Source: Neorhizobium sp. SHOUNA12A
Lineage (GTDB): Bacteria > Pseudomonadota > Alphaproteobacteria > Rhizobiales > Rhizobiaceae
Direction of reading: 5' to 3'
DNA length: 37,083 bases
Assembly (NCBI RefSeq): GCF_023006505.1
Contig: NZ_JALBGV010000060.1
Coordinates: 1 to 37,083, forward strand
Shown: positions 24,515-32,761 of the stretch, in pieces
How positions within the stretch are numbered: position 1 is the stretch's first letter
Layout: each line of letters starts with the position of its first letter
The notes under the pieces: model-generated
What the model saw: only the letters and a program-made list of their open reading frames with translations
The model's database searches: none
What the model was told of the DNA's origin: nothing
Position numbers and translations under genes: made by a program

Positions 24515-25986
24515 GATTTCAGCTCCTGCAATGCCTTGCGGACTTCGACGTGATCGGAGAACGGCAGGACCGTGGCGCCGATCGTCTGGCCTTCCTCATG
24601 GCCCTTGCCCGCAACAATCAATGTGTCGCCCGACTGCAGCATGCCAACCGCCTCGCGGATCGCATTGGCCCGGTCACCGATCTCGACGGCGCCCGGAGCG
24701 GCCGCCATGATCTCGGAGCGGATCACTTCGGGAATCTCGGAACGCGGATTGTCGTCGGTGACGATGACGATATCGGCAAGCCGCGTCGCCACGTCGCCCA
24801 TGATCGGCCGCTTGCCCTTGTCGCGGTCGCCGCCGCAGCCGAACACCACGATGACGCGGCCGGTCGTGAAGGGGCGGACGGATGCCAGCACGTTTTCCAG
24901 TGCGTCCGGTTTGTGGGCATAATCCACGTAGGCGAGTGCGCCGTCCTTTGTCTGGCCGACCAGTTCGAGACGACCCGAGGCGCCGACCAGCTTTTCAAGG
25001 GCGGCCATGGCAACGGCGGCCGGAACCCCGGTCGACATGGCAAGCCCCGCCGCGACCAGCGCGTTCGACACCTGGAAATCACCAGCGAGCGGAATATCGA
25101 CTTCGAAAATCTGCTCGCCGACGTGAATTTCGGCCGTCTGCTTGTGACGGAAATGCTCGACCCGCTTCAGGCAGAGATAATCACCCCGACGACCGACCGT
25201 GCGAACATCCAGGTCGGCCACCGTCGCGACCCGCATCGCCTCCTCCGACCAGGGATCGTCGGCGAAGATGACGACGGGCGAGCCCTTCGGCATCAGCGTA
25301 TCGAAAAGCCGCATCTTGGCGGCCATGTAGCTCTCGACGGTCGGATGGTAGTCCATATGGTCGCGGCCGAGATTGGTAAAGCCGGCGGCGGAAAGACGCA
25401 CGCCGTCGATCCGGCTCTGGTCTAGGCCATGGCTGGAAGCTTCTATGGCGGCATGGGTAACGCCTTCGGCAGCCAGTTCCGCCAGCAGCTTCTGCAGCTC
25501 GACCGGATCCGGCGTGGTCAGCGTTCCGTAGTCGTTGCGGGTGGGCGAAACGACGCCGGTCGTGCCGATCTGAGCCGCGGCATGGCCGGCATGCGCCCAG
25601 ATCTGGCGGGTGAAGGAGGCGACGGAGGTCTTGCCGGCGGTGCCCGTGACGGCAACCATGGTTTCCGGCTGCGCACCGTAGAAACGGGCGGCCGCGAGTG
25701 CCAGCAGCCGGCGCGGATTGGAAACGGCAAGGATTGGAATGCCCGCGTCCGCCGTATGGCCGGCAATCGCCGCGACCGCGCCGCGGGCGGCGGCATCGCC
25801 GATATAACGAGACCCGTCCGCCTTGGTGCCAGCGAATGCGGCAAACAGCATGCCGGAGGTTACCTTGCGGCTGTCGGAAGTAAGGCCGGTCACGTCGAGA
25901 TCGCCTGCCGGCCCGGCCATCAACTCGGCTATTTCCGGGAAATCCCGTCCGGCAAGTTCTCGCAACTTCATCGGTTGATTGTCCAT
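24511..25986 (-). CDS. murE: UDP-MurNAc-dipeptide--meso-diaminopimelate ligase MurE
   Basis: MurE adds the third residue of the stem peptide. The motif DNPR (about residues 412-415 in VIVTDDNPRSE) marks the meso-diaminopimelate type rather than the lysine type. Others: DVTGLTSDSRKVTSGMLFAAF, the ATP loop VTGTAGKTSVASF (113-125) and DYAHKPDALENVL, with FGCGGDRDKGKRPIMG. I chose ATG at 25986, with AGGGGA about 11 bases before; ATG at 25971 (MKLREL) is a good alternative, and a TTG at 26034 would overlap ftsI but adds residues of no family character. With the chosen start it has 491 residues and 44 bases separate it from ftsI. The stop overlaps murF. Confidence 0.97.
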   Translation of the reverse strand: MDNQPMKLRELAGRDFPEIAELMAGPAGDLDVTGLTSDSRKVTSGMLFAAFAGTKADGSRYIGDAAARGAVAAIAGHTADAGIPILAVSNPRRLLALAAARFYGAQPETMVAVTGTAGKTSVASFTRQIWAHAGHAAAQIGTTGVVSPTRNDYGTLTTPDPVELQKLLAELAAEGVTHAAIEASSHGLDQSRIDGVRLSAAGFTNLGRDHMDYHPTVESYMAAKMRLFDTLMPKGSPVVIFADDPWSEEAMRVATVADLDVRTVGRRGDYLCLKRVEHFRHKQTAEIHVGEQIFEVDIPLAGDFQVSNALVAAGLAMSTGVPAAVAMAALEKLVGASGRLELVGQTKDGALAYVDYAHKPDALENVLASVRPFTTGRVIVVFGCGGDRDKGKRPIMGDVATRLADIVIVTDDNPRSEIPEVIRSEIMAAAPGAVEIGDRANAIREAVGMLQSGDTLIVAGKGHEEGQTIGATVLPFSDHVEVRKALQELKS

Positions 25987-26030
25987 TCTGAGCGTCGTCC
26001 CCTCGAATCGTCCGCTCAAGTTGTTATCGC

Positions 26031-27773
26031 TCAATAAGACACAAGCAGGGCAGAACCGTCATTGCCGAATTTCGGCTTCACTCCCAGAATGGGCGCCGTG
26101 CGGGTGATGATCTCCTTGACCATGGGAGCAGCCGAGGTTGCCGCAAGAGCTGCACCGTTGCCTTTCTCGGTCTTGGGCTCGTCGCAGAACGTCAGGACGA
26201 CATATTGCGGATTGTCCATCGGAAATGCGGCGAGGAACGCGTTGAAGTTCTTGTCGTGGACGTAACGCCCGTTGACGACCTTGTCCGCCGTGCCCGTCTT
26301 GCCGCCGACGTTGAAGCCCGCCACACGTGCGTTTCTGCCCGAGCCATTGACGCCGTTCCATTCGAACAGGAAGCGCATGTCCTTGCTGGTCGTCGGCTTC
26401 ATCACCTGGGTGGCGACCTTGTCGGCCTCCGCGCGGGTACGCGGCAGGAAGGTCGGCTCGACCAACTTGCCTCCGTTGACCAGCGCCGCACCGGCAACCG
26501 CCGTCTGCAAAGGCGTCGTCGAGACACCGTGGCCGAAGGAAATGGTGACCGAATTGATCTTCTTCCATTCGCGCGGCTGGCTCGGATAAGCGACTTCCGG
26601 AAGCTCGGTGCGCATTTTCGTCAGCAGGCCGAGCTTGGTCAGGAAGTCCTTGTGGCCTTCGATGCCGACCGTGTCGGCGATCTTGGCGGTACCGATATTC
26701 GACGAAAACTGAAAAATTTCCGGAACGCTCAGTATGCGCCCCTTGCCGTGGAAATCCTTGATGGTGAAACCGCCGATGCGGATCGGGAACCGGGCGTCGA
26801 ACGTGCTCTGAAGGTTGACCTTGCCGGAATCGAGACCCATGGCGATCGTGAAGGACTTGAAGGTGGAGCCCATTTCGAACGTGCCGTTCGACACGCGGTT
26901 GAACCAGCCCTGCTCGCCGCCTTCGGCCGGATTGTTGGGATCGAAATCGGGCGCGGACGCCATGGCGAGCACCTCGCCGGTATGTACGTCGAGGACGACC
27001 GCGCCAGCGCCGATCGAGCTATACTTGCTGATCGCTTCGGTCACCACGTCGCGGACGATCGACTGGACGCGCAGGTCGATGGACAGCTTGACCGGCTCCA
27101 GCGGCTGATTGGACGTCATGCCAACTGCTGCGAGATCGGCAAGTCCCTGATTGTCGACATAGCGCTCCATGCCGGCGACGCCGCGATTGTCGATATTGAC
27201 GTAGCCGACGACATGCGCAGCGGTCGGGCCGCCCGGATAGAAACGACGCTTTTCGGGCCGGAAACCGATGCCCGGAATGCCGAGCGCCAGGATCTGGCTC
27301 TGCTGCTTCGGGGTCAGCTGGCGGCGCAGCCACTGGAAACGCGAATTCGAGGTCAGCTTCGAATAGGTACCCTTGACGTCGAGGTCGTTCAGGACCGTCG
27401 CGAGCTTCTCGATCACCTCGTCGGCATCGATGATCTTGTTGGGTTCGGCAAACAACGAAACCGTGCGGATGTCGGTCGCCAGAACCGCGCCGTTGCGATC
27501 GACAAGGTCGGGACGCGACGCCAGCAGCCGATCTGCCGGCAGGATGCTCGAGGTCGTCAGCGGCTTCGCCACGCCATATTGCATCAGGCGGCCGCCGACG
27601 ATGCAGTAGAAGACCGCGAAACCCGCGATCAGCAAACCGACGCGGTTTTTCGCCTGGGCAGACTTGCGCTTGCGGGTTCCCTCGAAGGACGCCTTTTCAG
27701 AGCCGCGGCCACGGCTGCCGGACGAAAAATGTGCGCGGCTCTTGACGATCATGATGCGGGACAGGAAAGACAT
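26031..27773 (-). CDS. ftsI: Septal penicillin-binding protein FtsI (PBP3)
   Basis: FtsI is the class B penicillin-binding protein, the transpeptidase that cross-links septal peptidoglycan made by FtsW. The 580-residue protein has a basic cytoplasmic N-terminus of about 43 residues, longer than in many relatives and rich in K, R and S, one membrane helix (about 44-64), a dimerisation/pedestal domain starting SRPDLVDRNGAVLATDI, and the transpeptidase domain with the active-site Ser303 in STFK (303-306), SSN at 357-359 and KTG at 492-494. The ATG at 27773 shares one base with the ftsL stop (TGATG), so they are coupled. No resistance-type change can be judged by eye. Confidence 0.97.
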   Translation of the reverse strand: MSFLSRIMIVKSRAHFSSGSRGRGSEKASFEGTRKRKSAQAKNRVGLLIAGFAVFYCIVGGRLMQYGVAKPLTTSSILPADRLLASRPDLVDRNGAVLATDIRTVSLFAEPNKIIDADEVIEKLATVLNDLDVKGTYSKLTSNSRFQWLRRQLTPKQQSQILALGIPGIGFRPEKRRFYPGGPTAAHVVGYVNIDNRGVAGMERYVDNQGLADLAAVGMTSNQPLEPVKLSIDLRVQSIVRDVVTEAISKYSSIGAGAVVLDVHTGEVLAMASAPDFDPNNPAEGGEQGWFNRVSNGTFEMGSTFKSFTIAMGLDSGKVNLQSTFDARFPIRIGGFTIKDFHGKGRILSVPEIFQFSSNIGTAKIADTVGIEGHKDFLTKLGLLTKMRTELPEVAYPSQPREWKKINSVTISFGHGVSTTPLQTAVAGAALVNGGKLVEPTFLPRTRAEADKVATQVMKPTTSKDMRFLFEWNGVNGSGRNARVAGFNVGGKTGTADKVVNGRYVHDKNFNAFLAAFPMDNPQYVVLTFCDEPKTEKGNGAALAATSAAPMVKEIITRTAPILGVKPKFGNDGSALLVSY

Positions 27774-28234
27774 CAGCGTTTCACCGATCCTGTTGAAATG
27801 ACTTCGACGGGACCGCGCCGCAGGGGCACGGGAATTTTAGGAGCGGGCTTGGCCTTGGCGGCGGCAACACCCTTCAGGGCTGCGGCAACCTCGCTGTTCT
27901 TGCCGGCGATGATATCCTCAATGGTGGTCTCGGGCTGCGGAAGCCGAGCCCTCGGCATCGGCAGTTCCTTCGGCATCGCAAGCTGCGTCGTTTCGGTCGG
28001 GGCGAGCGCCAGCTCGGTATTGTAGACGTTGATCAGCCGGTGCAGGCGGTTCGGCTGGGTCAGCAGGGCCCAGTCCGCTTTCAGGAGATCGATCGTATCC
28101 TTCTCCAGCTTGATTTCCGACTCGAGCCGGCGAACCTCGCTGAGCTTCTCGTCGGCGCGGTGCTTGATCGAATAGGTGACGACGGCCGCTGCCGTCATGA
28201 CGCCGATCAGAACAAGATCGAAGCTACGCAGCAT
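27773..28234 (-). CDS. ftsL: Cell division protein FtsL
   Basis: A 153-residue bitopic protein in the ftsL position between rsmH and ftsI. It starts MLRSFDLVLIGVMTAAAVVTYSIKH, which is a single membrane helix with almost no cytoplasmic part, followed by a heptad-like coiled coil (LSEVRRLESEIKLEKDTIDLLKADWALLT) and the FtsL motif LTQPNRLHRLINVY. FtsL with FtsB activates FtsW-FtsI from the periplasmic side. The C-terminal half (about 85-153) is proline-, alanine- and lysine-rich and looks disordered; this extension is longer than in the enterobacterial protein (about 120 residues). ATG at 28234 is three bases after the rsmH stop. Position and pattern support the name, though FtsL sequences are poorly conserved. 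Confidence 0.92.
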   Translation of the reverse strand: MLRSFDLVLIGVMTAAAVVTYSIKHRADEKLSEVRRLESEIKLEKDTIDLLKADWALLTQPNRLHRLINVYNTELALAPTETTQLAMPKELPMPRARLPQPETTIEDIIAGKNSEVAAALKGVAAAKAKPAPKIPVPLRRGPVEVISTGSVKR

Positions 28235-28237
28235 GTA

Positions 28238-29263
28238 TCAGGCTCCCATCTTTGCGAGGCTGGCGAGATCGGGCAGATCGAAAATGGATATGTCGGCCGC
28301 CCGAGGCGCGGCTTCCGTCCGCACACCGGCGCGAAGCTTTGCGGACCGAGCGCGCGGGTTCAACTCCGCCTCCTCGTCGCTCGCCGAGATCATCGACTTG
28401 CCAAGGGGTTCGAAAATCGCAGGCTTGGCCTCGACCATCGGCAGGTGGCGCGAACCGGAGGCCTTGCCGGAACGATCAGCGAAGAACTGCTTGACGATCC
28501 GGTCTTCGAGCGAATGGAAGGTGACGACGACCAGCCGGCCGCCGGGCTTCAGCGCCCGCTCGGCCGCAAACAGCGCCTGGGCTAGCTCGCCGAGCTCGTC
28601 ATTGACGAAGACCCGCAGCGCCTGAAAGACGCGCGTCGCCGGATGGATCTTGTCCTTGGCCTTGCGCGGGTTGACGGTTTCGATGAGGTTGGCAAGCTCG
28701 CGCGTAGTGGTGAACGGCTCGGTCAGGCGACGCTTTTCGATAGCACGCGCGATGCGGCCCGACTGCTTTTCCTCGCCAAGGAAACCAAAGATGCGGGTGA
28801 GATCGCCGACCTTGGCGCGGTTGACGACATCCGCCGCCGAGACGCCGCTCGCCGACATGCGCATGTCGAGCGGCCCGTTGCGCTGGAAGGAGAAACCGCG
28901 CTCGGCCTCGTCGATCTGCATGGAGGAGACGCCGATATCGAGCACAACGCCATCGAGCCCGCCTTCCGGCGCATGATCGGCAAGGTGGGAGAACTGCGAC
29001 TGAATGAGATGGAGGCGGCCCTTGTGAGCATCGACGAGCGCCTTGCCGGCAGCAATCGCATTCGGGTCGCGATCGAGCGCGATCACTTCGGCATCCGCCG
29101 CAAGGATCGCTGATGTATAACCGCCGGCCCCGAACGTACCATCGAGAATAATCTTGCCGGCTCGAGGCTCGAGTGCCTCGAGAACTTCTTTCAGAAGAAC
29201 CGGAATGTGACGAACCGGTCCGCCTTCGGGCTCCGCTGTTCCGTCGCCTGGATTCGCCGCCAT
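28238..29263 (-). CDS. rsmH: 16S rRNA (cytosine1402-N4)-methyltransferase RsmH
   Basis: RsmH (MraW) methylates N4 of C1402 in 16S rRNA with S-adenosylmethionine. The ATG at 29263, 14 bases after the mraZ stop and with GGGGAA before it, gives 341 residues; the open frame runs much further up, through mraZ in another frame, but has no family match there. Motifs: RHIPVLLKEVLEAL, the SAM loop LDGTFGAGGYTSAIL (about 40-54), VIALDRDPNAI, GLDGVVLDIGVSSMQIDEAERGFSFQRNGPLDMRM, and the helical insert TRVFQALRVFVNDELGEL with GGRLVVVTFHSLEDRIVKQFF. It is the second gene of the cluster and likely coupled to mraZ and ftsL. Confidence 0.98.
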   Translation of the reverse strand: MAANPGDGTAEPEGGPVRHIPVLLKEVLEALEPRAGKIILDGTFGAGGYTSAILAADAEVIALDRDPNAIAAGKALVDAHKGRLHLIQSQFSHLADHAPEGGLDGVVLDIGVSSMQIDEAERGFSFQRNGPLDMRMSASGVSAADVVNRAKVGDLTRIFGFLGEEKQSGRIARAIEKRRLTEPFTTTRELANLIETVNPRKAKDKIHPATRVFQALRVFVNDELGELAQALFAAERALKPGGRLVVVTFHSLEDRIVKQFFADRSGKASGSRHLPMVEAKPAIFEPLGKSMISASDEEAELNPRARSAKLRAGVRTEAAPRAADISIFDLPDLASLAKMGA

Positions 29264-29277
29264 TCCGTTCCCCTGTC

Positions 29278-29712
29278 TTACGCGGGACGCGAACCGAAGC
29301 GCCCCTCTCTCGCCGCCGCTTGCGCCTCGTGGAACGCCTGCGGCTGCCAAAGTTGAAAATGATCCGAGCGCCCAACGAAGGTAATGTCCGAGCTGATTCC
29401 TGTGAAGTCGCGGATGAAATCCGTGACCATCAGCCGGCCCTCCGCATCGAGCCTCATGAAGAGGCCGCCACCGTGAACGAGCAGCGACATCCGGTTCGCT
29501 TCCGGCGAAAACGGGTCGACGGAGGCGATCTGCCGCTCGTAACGATCGAGCAGATCCGGCCCGCCGACGCTGATCGCCGGATAGGTGAAATCCTGAAGGC
29601 AATAAAGCTCCTGGATCCCGCGCTCCGAAAGGACCGAACGAAAACTCGCCGGAACGGAGACCCGTCCCTTCGCATCGATCCTGTTCGTCGCATTCGACAG
29701 GAAGCGGCTCAT
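29278..29712 (-). CDS. mraZ: Transcriptional regulator MraZ
   Basis: MraZ is a DNA-binding protein of the SpoVT-AbrB (swapped-hairpin) fold that forms ring oligomers and, in Escherichia coli, represses the dcw cluster. Two repeats of the fold are visible: FLSNATNRIDAKGRVSVPASFR near the N-terminus and FMRLDAEGRLMVTDFIRDF after about residue 85, each with the D-x-x/G-R core. The start is not certain: ATG at 29712 (MSRFLSN) fits the family, with AGGCGG 12 bases before; ATG at 29724 has that motif touching it, and a GTG at 29715 is spaced best at nine bases. The protein is about 144 residues. First gene of the cluster, behind a long leader and a promoter that carries its probable own operator. 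Confidence 0.95.
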   Translation of the reverse strand: MSRFLSNATNRIDAKGRVSVPASFRSVLSERGIQELYCLQDFTYPAISVGGPDLLDRYERQIASVDPFSPEANRMSLLVHGGGLFMRLDAEGRLMVTDFIRDFTGISSDITFVGRSDHFQLWQPQAFHEAQAAAREGRFGSRPA

Positions 29713-29789
29713 CACGCCAAACATCCGCCTCGTTATGGTTCAGGACGCAAGTCCGTCCACCCGTTGACACAGCACCAAACACAGCTTCG

Positions 29790-29815
29790 CCGCCCGGATG
29801 GGCGGATAACCGCCC
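29790..29815 (-). promoter_or_regulatory. Mutually exclusive hairpins in the mraZ leader
   Basis: Three segments, CCGCCC (29790-29795), GGGCGG (29800-29805) and CCGCCC (29810-29815), are spaced four bases apart. The middle one can pair with either neighbour but not with both, giving two alternative six-pair GC stems in the mraZ leader RNA. No T-run follows, so it is not a standard attenuator; the effect, if any, is unknown. Confidence 0.45.
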
Positions 29816-29879
29816 GGCCGTAGGACGACCGAAACTCAGGGATTGGCGGGCGCTCATTCGCCCTTGTGCAGTGCGATTT

Positions 29880-29913
29880 TGGGATACCATGGGACCATAT
29901 GGGCGTCAATGGG
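29880..29913 (-). promoter_or_regulatory. mraZ promoter overlaid by MraZ-type operator
   Basis: On the minus strand TTGACG (29909-29904), a 17-base spacer and TATCCC (29886-29881) form a promoter that would start RNA near 29874, about 160 bases before mraZ. On the plus strand TGGG occurs at 29880, 29890, 29900 and 29910, an exact 10-base period (TGGGA, TGGGA, TGGGC, TGGGA). MraZ of Escherichia coli is known to bind TGGGN repeats with 5-base spacers, so these four boxes are the likely operator and cover the -35, the spacer and the -10. Autorepression is inferred. Confidence 0.75.
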
Positions 29914-30159
29914 AGAAGCCCCGCTAGCCACTCCCAAGCAGGATTTATTTATAAGCTGTTAAGTTTAACAAAGGGTTATCGGAGGGCGTGAAGAAACCGC
30001 CTCGGCAGTTTCCGACAAGTGGATTTTCGACCCTCGTTAAGCTCCGACAAACAAAGGAGCTTTCGAAATTCCTGATATAAACGCTGCGCCGCAAAAAGTG
30101 GGCGCACGGGTGTCTATACCCCGAAAGGTGTAGACCGAATCGCACCGCGAGAGGAGGTA
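29914..30159. other. Gap between mraZ promoter and rnpB
   Basis: No gene is seen. The stretch has an AT-rich part at 29941-29980 that includes TTTA-N7-TTAA (29948-29962), one base off the CtrA consensus. Hairpins without T-runs lie at 30039-30062 (AAGCTCC/GGAGCTT) and 30112-30135 (GTCTATACC/GGTGTAGAC); the second is 25 bases past the 3' end of rnpB and may take part in ending or processing that RNA. Short open frames here lack ribosome sites and family features. Confidence 0.4.
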
Positions 30160-30597
30160 AACGCCAGTTGGCCTGTAAGCCGGGTTCTGTATGGCTCCGA
30201 TGCAAGCACCGGAACGTGGCAGCCATTCATCTGGGACGACATTTGCATGCCGCCTCACGCAACCCACCCGGATGACTGGCCCGGAAACAGGCTGTAGCCG
30301 CGTTTTCACGTGGCCCGTGTCATCCCTATTCGGTCTTGCTCCCGGTGGGGTTTACCTTGCCGCCGCTGTTACCAGAAGCGCGGTGGGCTCTTACCCCACC
30401 CTTTCACCCTTACCCCGCTAGCTCTGCCGCTTTGTCGAAAGCGGTACAGCAAGCGGGGCGGTTTCCTTTCTGTGGCACTTTCCCTAGGGTCGCCCCCGCC
30501 GGACGTTATCCGGCACCGTGTTTCCGTGGAGCCCGGACTTTCCTCACCCTACCGCCTTTCGGCATTGGTAAAGCGCGGCTGCCCGGCCAACTGGCAG
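30160..30597 (-). ncRNA. rnpB: RNase P RNA
   Basis: This is the catalytic RNA of ribonuclease P, which trims the 5' ends of tRNA precursors. Read on the minus strand it has the universal blocks: GAGGAAAGTCCGGGCTCC (30545-30528), the AGGGTGAAAGGGTGGGGTAA region (30410-30391), and ACAGAACCCGGCTTACAGG (30190-30172) near the 3' end. The P1 helix is a perfect 11-pair stem made from GCCAGTTGGCC at 30595-30585 and GGCCAACTGGC at 30173-30163, which fixes both ends to within a few bases. Length about 437 bases, suited to the A-type RNA of alphaproteobacteria. A possible -10 box TTATGT lies at 30608-30603; no clear -35 was found. Open frames across this region are not genes. Confidence 0.95.
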
Positions 30598-30664
30598 CGG
30601 TCACATAACCGAGATGCCGAGCGAAAGCCATAGGCTGGAAGTAATCAGGCCGGAGATAATCCGT

Positions 30665-31855
30665 TCAGAGATAATCGGCGCGGAAATTCGCCGAATAGGC
30701 GTCGTCCCGGATTTCCCCATGGAAGATCAATTCGGCGCCGAGCCGGCCGATCTCGTCGGAACTCTTGGCCGCCGCCCCGCAGCCGCCGCTGAGGATGCCG
30801 ATTCGGGAGGCATCGGTCATGGCGATTGCCGGATATCCGGTTGGCGTGAACGAGGTGACGCAGGCCGCCATCGACGAGCGCGAGAGATCGAGATCCGGCA
30901 TCAGCCGCGTCATGATCTCGGCAAGCCGGGCGCGCGTGCTCGCCCGCCCGCCCGAGCGGAACCAGGCGCGGATGTCCGGCTCCGTCGGCAGCAGCAGGTC
31001 GTCCGGATCGCCGCCGATCTTCAGATAGATCTTGCCGTCGGGATAACGCACCGGCGGCAGGAGATAGATGCCGTCCTCGCCCTCGCGCCATTTCCAGATC
31101 AGCGAAGGCACCCTGCCCCAGACATCCATCGCGGCCTCGTCGACCTCGAAGAAGGCGACGGTGCGGGCATAGACGCTCAGATCGAGACGTGCGCCGAGCA
31201 GCCGTTCGTTGATCGAAAAACCTCCGGCTGCGACCAGCACTTTTTCAGCAAGATAGCTGTTGCCCTCGCTGGTGGTGACGGTGACCTGATCGCCATCCTG
31301 GCGCACCGAGGAAACCGTTTCAGGAATGATTGCCGTACCCTGGCGCTCGGCGATCAGAGCCTGGGCCTTCACCAGCCGGCGCGGATTGATGTGCCCGGCC
31401 TTCCTCGGCTCCCAGACACCCTCGCTCTCCTTCGGGAATGAGAAGAGGCCGAATCGCCCAGCAAGGTCCGCATCCGACAGCGTCTCGGTCGCAACGCCGA
31501 GCTTGTCTGCCGCGTCGAGGACGTTTGCGACGTAGGACGGGCCGTCGCCACGCTTCGGACCGACCAGCAGGCAGCCCGATTGGGAATAGAAATCCACGCC
31601 GCTTTCACGGGCAATCTCGCCGTAACGTTCGATCGAACGATTGGCGAGGCGCGCCCACACGGGATCGGGATCGATCGTCCGGGTGATGCGCGCCTCGTCG
31701 TAGTGGCTGGCAAAGACGCCTTCATGGCGCCCGTAGTCCGCCGGCTCACCGGGACCGACCAACGCAATACCGTCGGTCCATTTCGAGAGGTAGCGGGCCG
31801 CCGCAGCGCCCATCATGCCCCTCCCGATCACGATAAATCTGAACCGTTCCGTCAT
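30665..31855 (-). CDS. FAD-dependent oxidoreductase, DAO family
   Basis: A 396-residue flavoprotein of the D-amino-acid oxidase / sarcosine oxidase-like family (DAO domain). The ATG at 31855 follows AAAGGCGAGGG; an in-frame ATG seven codons earlier is possible. The dinucleotide loop is FIVIGRGMMGAAAARYL, where the usual GxGxxG is kept as G-R-G-M-M-G. Further family signs are LVAAGGFSINERLLG in the middle and, near the end, SFTPTGYPAIAMTDASRIGILSGGCGAAAKSSDEIGRLGAELI, which closes the FAD site. The substrate is unknown; the region DGKIYLKIGGDPDD resembles MSOX-type amine oxidases. It is alone, 68 bases from rnpB on one side and 67 from the transglycosylase gene on the other, both on the same strand. 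Confidence 0.88.
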   Translation of the reverse strand: MTERFRFIVIGRGMMGAAAARYLSKWTDGIALVGPGEPADYGRHEGVFASHYDEARITRTIDPDPVWARLANRSIERYGEIARESGVDFYSQSGCLLVGPKRGDGPSYVANVLDAADKLGVATETLSDADLAGRFGLFSFPKESEGVWEPRKAGHINPRRLVKAQALIAERQGTAIIPETVSSVRQDGDQVTVTTSEGNSYLAEKVLVAAGGFSINERLLGARLDLSVYARTVAFFEVDEAAMDVWGRVPSLIWKWREGEDGIYLLPPVRYPDGKIYLKIGGDPDDLLLPTEPDIRAWFRSGGRASTRARLAEIMTRLMPDLDLSRSSMAACVTSFTPTGYPAIAMTDASRIGILSGGCGAAAKSSDEIGRLGAELIFHGEIRDDAYSANFRADYL

Positions 31856-31922
31856 GCCCTCGCCTTTCGATTCCACCGGCCGAAATGTCTTCTGTTCGAA
31901 GCACTTCTAGCCGTTTTCGGAA

Positions 31923-32519
31923 TCAAAATGCCACAGGCGAAAGCGACGCAGTGTGTTCGGCCGTCTGTTCAGCGGTCTCGATCACCGCCTGGACCCGGTT
32001 GCAATAACGCTTCGAAACCGGGTTCATGCGCTTGGCGCCATGGCCGGCATTGTATTTGAGGATGGTGCCGCAGATCTTGCCGCCGCCGAGTTCATGCGCG
32101 CCGGCCAGGTACTTCATACCGTAGCGGATATTCGTCTCGGGATCGTAGAGGCCGTAGTCGGGGCCTTCATAGCCCATCAGCCTTGCCGTTGCCGGCTTGA
32201 TCTGCATCAGCCCGATCTCGCCGGCACTGCCCTTGACGGTCGGCCGGAAATTGCTCTCGATCTGCACCACGGCCAGCGCGATCTCCTCCGGAACATCATA
32301 TTCGTCCGCATATTTCGAGATCAGCTGGGAATAATGAAGCTGCCGAACCAGTCGCTTGGCTTCGTCAGTGGGCGCGGCAAAACCGGTTTCGCGCGTTTCC
32401 CATGGAATGATCAGCGGCTTGGTATAGGTGGTGACGGCGTCGTCCTCAGCGCGCACGAGTTCGGTTCCCGCGACCAGCATGGCAAGGCCCGCCGCGGCAG
32501 CAACAATCATTGTATTCAT
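31923..32519 (-). CDS. Secreted lytic transglycosylase
   Basis: A 198-residue protein with a signal peptide (hydrophobic stretch 5-18, likely cut after about residue 24 in LVRA-ED) and an SLT (goose-lysozyme-like) domain. Such enzymes cut the MurNAc-GlcNAc bond in the periplasm, forming 1,6-anhydroMurNAc. The catalytic glutamate is Glu88 in AVVQIESNFRP, followed by GSAGEIGLMQIKPATA and the end motif NIRYGMKYLAGA with LKYNAGHG. Only the catalytic domain is present, without LysM or other binding parts. ATG at 32519. The mature N-terminal part (25-55) is probably a linker. A role in wall turnover is inferred from the family; the exact class is not resolved. Confidence 0.92.
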   Translation of the reverse strand: MNTMIVAAAAGLAMLVAGTELVRAEDDAVTTYTKPLIIPWETRETGFAAPTDEAKRLVRQLHYSQLISKYADEYDVPEEIALAVVQIESNFRPTVKGSAGEIGLMQIKPATARLMGYEGPDYGLYDPETNIRYGMKYLAGAHELGGGKICGTILKYNAGHGAKRMNPVSKRYCNRVQAVIETAEQTAEHTASLSPVAF

Positions 32520-32761
32520 TTAGGTGAAGTGTCTCCGGACCAACAGGAACCGTGGGTGCCGTTACGCAAACACCCTCTCAGCGCGTCGCCGGATTGACGG
32601 CGCGATGTCTGAACGATCCTGGTCGTTTATCTCTGCAACCCCCGTCCAACATGGCGGCTGCCGTTAGCGGGTCCTTTAGACCGGGCTAATAAGGAGATGA
32701 TGTGGCACGGCTGATTTTTGCGGTTTTTCGCCGGTTCAAACGACCGCCACGGCGCTCGGCG

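Noticed and set aside
29264..29890. Long N-terminal extension of rsmH reaching through mraZ
   Set aside because: The extra part overlaps mraZ in another frame and has no family similarity; the ATG at 29263 has a ribosome site and gives the standard RsmH start.
30191..30633. Several overlapping plus-strand frames of 76-107 codons, cysteine- and proline-rich
   Set aside because: They lie across rnpB, which is certain from its P1 helix and conserved blocks.
32690..32760. AAGGAGATGATGTGG on the plus strand, looking like a ribosome site and start
   Set aside because: The frame it opens runs antisense through the amidase gene and encodes nothing recognisable.
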